From contig NZ_JBDIVF010000015.1 of NCBI RefSeq assembly GCF_039631355.1, forward strand, positions 1-64,000: a stretch of DNA of 64,000 nt, read 5' to 3'. The notes beneath the pieces were generated by a model. That model ran no database searches, had not been told where the DNA came from, and saw nothing but the letters and a program-made list of their open reading frames with translations. This stretch comes from Uliginosibacterium paludis. Its GTDB lineage: Bacteria > Pseudomonadota > Gammaproteobacteria > Burkholderiales > Rhodocyclaceae. This document shows positions 8,606-14,603 of the stretch, piece by piece. Position 1 is the stretch's first letter. Each line of letters opens with the position of its first letter. The position numbers and the translations under genes were made by a program.

Positions 8606-10093
8606 ATGGCCCAGATCGACCTTGGTACTCCGCTGACCGCCTCCGGCTGCAGCAGCAGCCGCTGCGGCTCATCCGCCGCGCAGATGAACCTGCTCGCCGC
8701 GGACATCCAGAAGAAAGTGCAGGATCACCCCTGCTATTCCGAGCAGGCCCACCATCACTACGCCCGCATGCATGTGGCGGTGGCGCCGGCCTGCAACATC
8801 CAGTGCAACTACTGCAACCGCAAGTACGACTGCTCCAACGAATCCCGCCCGGGTGTGGTGTCCGAAGTGCTCACCCCGGCACAGGCGGTGAAAAAGACGC
8901 TGGCGGTGGCGGCGGCGATTCCGCAGATGAGCGTGCTGGGCATTGCCGGGCCGGGTGATGCACTGGCCAACCCGGCGCGCACCTTCAGCGTGTTCCGCGA
9001 GTTGCAGCAGCGCGCACCGGACCTCAAGCTCTGCCTCTCCACCAACGGCCTGATGCTTCCGGAATATGTCGAACAGATCGCTGCAGCCAATGTGGATCAT
9101 GTAACGATCACCATCAACTGCCTGGATCCGGATATCGGCGCCAGGATCTATCCGTGGATCTTCTGGGACCACCGCCGCATCCGTGGCCGCGAAGCCGCGG
9201 AAATCCTCATCGCGCAGCAGCAGAAGGGGCTGGAAATGCTGGTCGCCCGCGGCATCCTGGTGAAGGTGAACTCGGTGATGATTCCCGGCATCAACGACGA
9301 ACACCTGAAGGAAGTCTCACGCGTGGTGCGGGCGAAAGGCGCTTTCCTGCACAACGTGATGCCGCTGATCTCAGACCCGGCCCACGGCACCTTCTTCGGG
9401 CTTGCGGGCCAGCGCGGCCCGAGCAGCGAAGAACTGCAGGCCCTGCAGGACGCCTGCGCGGGTGACATGAACATGATGCGCCACTGCCGCCAGTGCCGGG
9501 CCGATGCCGTCGGCATGCTGGGCGAGGACCGCGGCGACGAATTCTCGATGGAGAAGGTGGAAGCCATGGAAATCGACGAAGCCGCTGCCATGGCCCGTCG
9601 CGTGGCACTGCGCGCACAGATCAACGCCGATCTCGAAGCACGCCGTCATGCCGCCCACACGCCGGTGAGCAGCCAGGTGATCGCCTTCCACAAGCCCGCC
9701 GCAGGCCGGCCGGTAAAGATCGCGGTGGCCAGCACCGGACAGAACCTCATCAACCAGCACTTCGGCCATGCACGCGAGTTCCTGGTCTATGAAGCGAGCA
9801 GCAGCGGCGTGCGCTTCATCGGCACGCGGCGCGGCGCACAGTACTGCAGCGGCGAGAGCGAATGCGGCGACACTGACAGCACGCTGGATCGCAACATCGC
9901 CGCACTATCGGACTGCGAGGTGCTGCTCTGCTCGCGCATCGGTCATGAGCCCTGGAGCAAGCTCGAAGCCGCCGGCATCCAGCCCGATGTGTCGCACGCC
10001 CTGGAGCCCATCGAAGCCGCGGCCGCCGCGGTGTGGCAGGACCTGCTCAAGGCCGGCAAGCTCGACCGGCCGGCGGCCCCGATGCGGGCGTGA
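8606..10093 (+). CDS. nifB: FeMo-cofactor biosynthesis radical SAM protein NifB
   Basis: NifB makes NifB-co, the 8Fe-9S-C core of FeMo-co, by radical SAM carbide insertion. The 495-residue product has the radical SAM cluster motif as CNIQCNYC (Cys63, 67, 70), flanking Fe-S cysteines in CSNE and in the later CRQC (about 292-295), and a C-terminal NifX/NafY-like domain (about residues 365-480) that starts KIAVASTGQNLINQHFGHA. This fused form is typical of proteobacteria. GGGAG precedes the ATG. It is the first gene of a unit with a ferredoxin, an ArsC-like protein and draG, driven by a NifA/sigma-54 promoter. Confidence 0.97.
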   Translation: MAQIDLGTPLTASGCSSSRCGSSAAQMNLLAADIQKKVQDHPCYSEQAHHHYARMHVAVAPACNIQCNYCNRKYDCSNESRPGVVSEVLTPAQAVKKTLAVAAAIPQMSVLGIAGPGDALANPARTFSVFRELQQRAPDLKLCLSTNGLMLPEYVEQIAAANVDHVTITINCLDPDIGARIYPWIFWDHRRIRGREAAEILIAQQQKGLEMLVARGILVKVNSVMIPGINDEHLKEVSRVVRAKGAFLHNVMPLISDPAHGTFFGLAGQRGPSSEELQALQDACAGDMNMMRHCRQCRADAVGMLGEDRGDEFSMEKVEAMEIDEAAAMARRVALRAQINADLEARRHAAHTPVSSQVIAFHKPAAGRPVKIAVASTGQNLINQHFGHAREFLVYEASSSGVRFIGTRRGAQYCSGESECGDTDSTLDRNIAALSDCEVLLCSRIGHEPWSKLEAAGIQPDVSHALEPIEAAAAAVWQDLLKAGKLDRPAAPMRA

Positions 10094-10241
10094 GGCGGCC
10101 GCCTTCGGCGGTGTGCTGGGTGCTGGGGGGCTGGCGCGACAGGCAAGCCCTTTTGTGCCGAGACTCGCGAGCTGCGCGTTGCCAGGCACGGCGCAAACCG
10201 GGCGCCACACCCGGTCCTGTTTGCCCGGAATGGAGGTTTGA

Positions 10242-10514
10242 ATGGCCCTGGAGATCATCGAGAGCTGCGTCAGTTGCCAGGCCTGCCTGCCCTGGTGCCC
10301 GAATGACGCCATCATCGACACGCACCCCCACTTCCTGATCGATGCTTCGCGCTGCACCGAGTGCATCGAAGCCTTTGCCACGCCGCAATGCGTGGCGATC
10401 TGCCCGGTTGAAGGCGCGATCATCGACGAGCTGGGCGCACCGCTCAATCCACCCGGCTCGCTGACCGGCATCCTGCCCGTGGCTTTCCTGGCGGCCTCGC
10501 GCCCGGAGGCCTGA
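10242..10514 (+). CDS. fdxN: nif-associated 2[4Fe-4S] ferredoxin (FdxN-type)
   Basis: A 90-residue ferredoxin. The first cluster motif is CVSCQACLPWC (Cys9, 12, 15, 19). The second is the expanded form with eight residues between the second and third cysteines (Cys38, 41, 50, 54), as in ferredoxins encoded next to nifB. It likely donates electrons to nitrogenase reductase or to NifB. It follows nifB by 148 bp; that gap holds a GC-rich hairpin and two units of the TGGGTGC repeat. The next gene starts 1 bp after its stop. Confidence 0.9.
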   Translation: MALEIIESCVSCQACLPWCPNDAIIDTHPHFLIDASRCTECIEAFATPQCVAICPVEGAIIDELGAPLNPPGSLTGILPVAFLAASRPEA

Positions 10515-10515
10515 G

Positions 10516-10905
10516 ATGGCCACCCTGCATTTCTGGCACAAGCCCGGCTGCAGTACCAACGCCCGCCAGATCGAAGCGCTGCGCGCCGCCGGCCATGTCG
10601 TCCATCCGCACAATCTGCTGACCGAGCCCTGGACGGCGCAACGCCTGCTGGATTTCTTCATCGACCTGCCGATAGAACAGTGGTTCAACCCGGCCGCCCC
10701 CGTGATCCGCTCGGGCGAACTGTCGCCGGCCCTCCTTGACTCCGGCAGCGCCCTGCGCACACTGATCGCCGAACCGCTGCTGATCCGCCGCCCGCTGATC
10801 GAGGGTGAAGGGCTGCGCGTCGCCGGATTCGATGCCGCCCGCCTCGGGCTGGCCGATGATCCGGGAAGCGGCTGCTCAGGCAGCCCCGATATCTGCCAGC
10901 CCTGA
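10516..10905 (+). CDS. ArsC/Spx-fold nitrogenase-associated protein (NifO-type)
   Basis: A 129-residue protein of the arsenate-reductase-like thioredoxin fold: it opens LHFWHKPGCSTNARQIEAL, with a single Cys in the ArsC position (CSTN rather than the CGTS/CxxC types). The later PLLIRRPLIEGEG corresponds to the ArsC LxRPP segment. Proteins of this type sit beside nifB/fdxN in many diazotrophs and are called nitrogenase-associated proteins or NifO; their biochemical role is not settled. The tail is Cys-containing and divergent. It lies between the ferredoxin gene (1 bp) and draG (16 bp), so it is cotranscribed. Confidence 0.85.
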   Translation: MATLHFWHKPGCSTNARQIEALRAAGHVVHPHNLLTEPWTAQRLLDFFIDLPIEQWFNPAAPVIRSGELSPALLDSGSALRTLIAEPLLIRRPLIEGEGLRVAGFDAARLGLADDPGSGCSGSPDICQP

Positions 10906-10921
10906 CTTCAAGGAGCGCAGC

Positions 10922-11905
10922 ATGCTCGTGACCGCCCGCCCTTTCCTGCAGTGGTTCTCGACCAGCCTGGTCGGCGCGACCAGTCATCCGGCCCGCATCG
11001 CGCTGCGCCGGCATGCCCGCGGTGCCATGCTCGGTCTGGCGCTGGGCGATGCACTGGGCGCCACGGTGGAATTCATGACGCCCTCCGAAATCCTGCGCGT
11101 GCATGGCCGGCATGACCGCATCCGGGGCGGCGGCTGGCTGCGTCTGCCGAGTGGCCAGGTGACCGATGACACCACCATGGCCTTCGCCCTGGCCGATGCC
11201 TGGCTGCTGCGGCCGCATGCGCCCTCGGCCGAGGACTACGCTGCGGCCTTCGACACCTGGATGCGCGGCAAGCCGGTGGATATCGGGCACACGGTGCGGC
11301 GCGGCATCCTGCGCTTCCGCCAGACCGGGGAAGCCTGCATGCCGCCCTCGGAAGACGCCGGCAACGGTGCGACCATGCGCTGCGCGCCGACCGCGCTGAT
11401 CCTGCTCGGCGCCCCGGCCGATACGCTGGCGCGCGCCACCCTCGCGCAGGCCCGCGTCACCCACAACAACCCGCTGACCGACGCCGCCACGCTCACCGTG
11501 GTGAACATGATCCAGGCCGGTCTGCGCGCAGCCGATACGCCCGGCCAGGGCATCCGCGCCGTGATGGCGCAGGCCCACCTGCTGGCGCGCGAATTCCCGC
11601 TCTTCCGTTTTCGCGGCCGCCGCGCGCTCAATCCCTCGGGCTATGTCGTCGACACCCTGCGCGCCGTGCTGCAGGCGATCGACCTCAATGACAGTTTCGA
11701 GTCCGCCCTGCTGCAGGTCGTCAATTGCGGCGGCGACGCCGATACCACCGGCGCCATCACCGGCATGATCATGGGCGCGCTGGTGGGCGAACAGGGTCTG
11801 CCGGAGCGCTGGCTCAAGGCGCTGGACGGATCGATCCACCGCCGCTGCATCGATCTGGCCGACGGCCTGATCGAACGCTCGCCCGCCTGGCAACTGCAGC
11901 ACTGA
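10922..11905 (+). CDS. draG: ADP-ribosyl-[dinitrogen reductase] glycohydrolase DraG
   Basis: Removes ADP-ribose from the modified arginine of NifH and so reactivates nitrogenase. The 327-residue product shows the ADP-ribosylglycohydrolase signatures in order: GAMLGLALGDALGATVEF, TDDTTMAFALADAW (di-metal ligands) and, near the C-terminus, NCGGDADTTGAITG. Residues 1-30 form a short extension. AGGAG lies upstream of the ATG at 10922. Its partner draT is not adjacent: it is 8 kb away, divergent from nifH. Here draG is the last gene of the nifB unit and should be induced with it. Confidence 0.95.
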   Translation: MLVTARPFLQWFSTSLVGATSHPARIALRRHARGAMLGLALGDALGATVEFMTPSEILRVHGRHDRIRGGGWLRLPSGQVTDDTTMAFALADAWLLRPHAPSAEDYAAAFDTWMRGKPVDIGHTVRRGILRFRQTGEACMPPSEDAGNGATMRCAPTALILLGAPADTLARATLAQARVTHNNPLTDAATLTVVNMIQAGLRAADTPGQGIRAVMAQAHLLAREFPLFRFRGRRALNPSGYVVDTLRAVLQAIDLNDSFESALLQVVNCGGDADTTGAITGMIMGALVGEQGLPERWLKALDGSIHRRCIDLADGLIERSPAWQLQH

Positions 11906-11981
11906 GCCCGCGCCCACGCTGGGCGTGCAGGGTCCGCCTGCGCAGCGTAGAGTCGCGCCTTCAGGTTTTCCGGAAGCCGAC

Positions 11982-12341
11982 ATGAACATGAAATCCCGCA
12001 GCAGCGGCCTCGTCTACTCCACCGAACTGGGCCGCACCTGCCCCGACTGCCGCCAGCCGATCAATGCCTGCACCTGCAAGCAAGCCGCCATGCCCACGGG
12101 AGACGGCATCGTGCGCGTGTCGCGCGAGACCAAGGGCCGCGGCGGCAAATGCGTGACGGTGGTCAAAGGCGTGCTGCTCGACGCCACCGCCCTCGCAGCG
12201 CTGGGCAAGAAACTCAAGACCGCCTGCGGCACCGGCGGCACCACCCGCGACGGCCTCATCGAAATCCAGGGCGACCACTGCGAGCTCGTCATCACCCGGC
12301 TCAAGGCAGAGGGCTTTAACGTGAAGCGCGCGGGGGGCTGA
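11982..12341 (+). CDS. SUI1/YciH-family translation initiation factor
   Basis: A 119-residue member of the eIF1/SUI1 family (YciH in E. coli). An N-terminal segment contains CPDCRQPINACTC, a putative zinc-binding knuckle, and the SUI1 core follows with GRGGKCVTVVKG, KKLKTACGTGGT and IEIQGDH. Bacterial YciH is linked to start-codon fidelity under stress; its exact role is open. Start 11982 is used, and a second ATG two codons later is possible. It follows draG by 76 bp with no clear terminator. Confidence 0.92.
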   Translation: MNMKSRSSGLVYSTELGRTCPDCRQPINACTCKQAAMPTGDGIVRVSRETKGRGGKCVTVVKGVLLDATALAALGKKLKTACGTGGTTRDGLIEIQGDHCELVITRLKAEGFNVKRAGG

Positions 12342-12611
12342 GGAAACGCGCGGAGCCGCCGAGGCGTGCCCCTCAGCTTCCGGGTGACACCATGCCTCCG
12401 ATTAACGGCATCAGTTACTGCACGAACGAATGCTTCAACGCCCTGTCGCAAAAAACAGTGCGGTAGCATCTGTGCGGCCCGGTGCATCCCGTTTGTCATG
12501 ATCAGATGGCGCCGTAAGAATCGACCCGCCGCGCCCCGATGCCCGCAACGCCATGTACCTGATCGCAACAGTCTTGCCGCATCACGGCCCGCAGAAACGA
12601 AAAGGAAACAC

Positions 12612-13109
12612 ATGAAACGTCCTTCATTCAACATGGCGTGGGCTGCGTTCCTCGCGGTCAGGAAGTCTGTCGAGGAAGTCGGAAAAATGATTGGCGGTAA
12701 AGTTCAGGAAAACATCGAACTTCCACCCGGAAAAGGAAAATTCGAGAATGCCTGCCCGATCCGGATGAGCTACGTCCTGAACACCACCGGCTTCCCGATC
12801 CCGAAGAGTTCGATGTACAGCACCGTCAGCGGCGCCGACCGCAGGCAATACATGTACAAGGTACCGGACATGATGGCCTACCTCGCCCGCTCCTTCGGCA
12901 CACCGGAAAAAACCGTCAAGTCGCCTAAACCTTCGGACTTTGCGAACATGAAGGGCATCATCGTCGTCAAAGGTCACGGCTGGAACAACGCTGTCGGCCA
13001 TGTAACGCTCTGGGACGGCAGCAAGTGCTCCGACTCCTGCCATCTCCTGGCAGACCCCGACAACGGCCCCTTCGTTCCCGATACGGCCTCACTCTGGGTG
13101 CTGCCATGA
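12612..13109 (+). CDS. tae4: Tae4-family type VI secretion amidase effector
   Basis: A 165-residue toxin that would cleave the D-Glu-mDAP bond in peptidoglycan of rival cells. The NlpC/P60-like active site is visible: Cys48 in ENACPIRMSYVLN and His130 in GWNNAVGHVTLWDG. Cys139 and Cys143 can form the disulfide known in Tae4. There is no signal peptide, as expected for a T6SS cargo. AAGGAAACAC precedes the ATG at 12612. Its stop overlaps the start of the immunity gene (ATGA). The pair is visibly more A+T-rich than its neighbours and no T6SS structural gene, vgrG or hcp is in the window, which suggests a transferred orphan cassette. Confidence 0.92.
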   Translation: MKRPSFNMAWAAFLAVRKSVEEVGKMIGGKVQENIELPPGKGKFENACPIRMSYVLNTTGFPIPKSSMYSTVSGADRRQYMYKVPDMMAYLARSFGTPEKTVKSPKPSDFANMKGIIVVKGHGWNNAVGHVTLWDGSKCSDSCHLLADPDNGPFVPDTASLWVLP

Positions 13110-13489
13110 AGAGCCCCGCTTTCAGAAGCTTGTGCGTACTGACTCTGGCCCTGGCCTTCCAGTCAGCGCTGGCTCAGCCGGCATTCACCGGAAAGAGCGC
13201 GAGTGACCAGAAAATGCTCATGAAAAACTGGGCGCTCAGTGCCTGCATTGCCCGCATGGCGAAAGACCCGGAAACCCGAAACGACGCCAGCTTGACCGCA
13301 TCAGCGTTTCTGGAAAACAGCCAGCAGGATCTTGAGGACTTCGAACAGCTCGGCAAGCTGGTCGACGACTATCTGGCACTTCAATACGGCGGCTCGGTGA
13401 AATCGGATTACAACACCATGAAGTGCATCGACCTGTTTCACAGCAGGAAGCTCGACCAGCTTGCCTCAAGGCTGGTGAAACGGCGTTGA
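13106..13489 (+). CDS. tai4: Tai4-family amidase immunity protein
   Basis: A 127-residue periplasmic immunity protein that would bind and block Tae4. A clear signal peptide (cleavage after QSALA, about residue 23) precedes an all-helical mature domain with the pattern LSACIARM and a second Cys in MKCIDLFHS, as in Tai4. It starts within the tae4 stop codon (4-bp ATGA overlap), so the two are translationally coupled. The downstream stretch to 13839 contains no gene. Confidence 0.88.
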   Translation: MKSPAFRSLCVLTLALAFQSALAQPAFTGKSASDQKMLMKNWALSACIARMAKDPETRNDASLTASAFLENSQQDLEDFEQLGKLVDDYLALQYGGSVKSDYNTMKCIDLFHSRKLDQLASRLVKRR

Positions 13490-13839
13490 GTTTCCGACAG
13501 CCCGTCGCATGCAAGGTGGGTACTCGAAGCAAGCCAGACCCGCAGGGCGCAATCGAAGCGCAGCGCATTACGCCGGATAGGCCCTCATACCTGCGGCGCA
13601 ATGCCGCCGCGTAGCGAGTGGCGCCCTGCTTCGCTTCGACCAGGTTGCGGCGGGCGCCGCGGGGAGCATGCCTGGCTTCAAGGCTCCGTCACCCAGCCGA
13701 CGTAGGTCGGAAAGCCGCAGGCGCCTTCCGACGATTTGCGGCACCAACAACATGCTCACACCCCAGAAGTCGGAAGGCGCTTCGCTTTTCCGACCTACTC
13801 CGGGTTACGGCCCTGAAAACCGCAGCCAGCCCGCTCCGC
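13490..13839. other. Gene-free stretch with a REP-like inverted repeat
   Basis: No supported coding sequence lies between tai4 and the HAD gene. The main content is the inverted repeat at 13702-13798 (separate entry). A GC-rich segment at 13560-13640 has short internal repeats (GGCGCAATGCCGCC) but no full palindrome. Confidence 0.7.
13702..13798. repeat. REP-like inverted repeat, GTAGGTCGGAA family
   Basis: The left arm (13702-13732) begins GTAGGTCGGAAAG and ends CTTCCGAC. The right arm (13769-13798) is its near-complement, ending TTTTCCGACCTAC. The arms are about 30 bp, separated by 36 bp. Each arm is itself a short hairpin, and the ends carry GTAG/CTAC, as in REP elements mobilised by RAYT transposases. 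It lies at the 3' end of the minus-strand HAD gene. Confidence 0.85.
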
Positions 13840-14466
13840 TCAGACCAATTCTGTCAGCACGTCGTAACGAAGCAGAACCTGGCGGGCCTCGGCTGGGCTT
13901 GTTACCTGGTGCGCCCGCATCCCGAGCGCCGCTGCGGCCTCGACATTGCGCAGGCTGTCATCCAGGAACAGCACTTCCTGAGCCGGAAAGCCCATCCCTT
14001 CGAGCGCGGCAAGAAATGCTCCGGGTGCAGGCTTCATCTCGCCGATCAGATGCGAGAGCCAGGTCTGATCAAATCGCTCCGGCAGGCCCATAGCCTGAAT
14101 CCGCGCCCAATGCGCTGCACTTGTATTGCTCAGTGCCGCCACGCAGAACCTGTCCGGAATTTCATCGAGCAATGCCAGCGCACCGGGCAACAGTCCGACA
14201 GGCCAACGGCAGAATTCCTGCAGAAAAATCTCCGGGCTTACAGGCAATGCCATCTCCGCCACCAGTTCGGTCGCAAAGGTGCGCGCATCAATCTTGCCGG
14301 TCTCATGCGCGAATACCACTGGCGAAGCACTCCACAGCGCATGCAACGCTTCGCTGTGCGCGTCCCGGCCAAGCAGTCTCGCCATGCAGGGCACGCCATC
14401 AAGCTCAACGAGCACGCCGCCGATGTCGAACAGAACGACTGAAAGCTTTTGCATCATCAACGACAT
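13840..14466 (-). CDS. HAD-superfamily hydrolase, YihX-like
   Basis: A 208-residue subfamily IA haloacid dehalogenase-like hydrolase, probably a phosphatase of a small sugar or metabolite phosphate. Motif I is FDIGGVLV (nucleophile Asp14) with Gly in place of the second Asp, as in YihX-type phosphatases (DxGxV). Motif II is LSNTS (113-115), motif III Lys145 and motif IV FLDDS (Asp169, 170). A helical cap lies between residues 20 and 90. The start is uncertain: GGAGG is only 2 bases before the ATG at 14466 and about 11 before the ATG pair three codons later. Substrate unknown. It is flanked on both sides by REP-like repeats. Confidence 0.85.
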   Translation of the reverse strand: MSLMMQKLSVVLFDIGGVLVELDGVPCMARLLGRDAHSEALHALWSASPVVFAHETGKIDARTFATELVAEMALPVSPEIFLQEFCRWPVGLLPGALALLDEIPDRFCVAALSNTSAAHWARIQAMGLPERFDQTWLSHLIGEMKPAPGAFLAALEGMGFPAQEVLFLDDSLRNVEAAAALGMRAHQVTSPAEARQVLLRYDVLTELV

Positions 14467-14483
14467 TCCCTCCGAAAGAGCAA

Positions 14484-14564
14484 GTAGCCCGGATGCAGCG
14501 CAGCGGAATCCGGGGGGCGCGTCACCGTCCCCGGATTCCGGCCTGCGGCCTTCATCCGGGCTAC
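14484..14564. repeat. REP-like inverted repeat, GTAGCCCGGATG family
   Basis: The left arm starts GTAGCCCGGATGCAGCGC and the right arm ends CTTCATCCGGGCTAC, with inner arms GGAATCCGGGG and CCCCGGATTCC. This gives an 81-bp near-palindrome between the HAD gene and the stop of the glycoside hydrolase gene. It is a different sequence family from the element at 13702 but has the same GTAG/CTAC ends. Confidence 0.88.
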
Positions 14565-14603
14565 ATTCGGCAAGCAGTCGCGCAAGCGGAACCTTCGGGC
14601 ACC

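Noticed and set aside
10180..10205. Sigma-54 promoter for the ferredoxin gene (CAGGCACGGCGCAAACC)
   Set aside because: The -24-like half is good but the -12 TTGC is absent.
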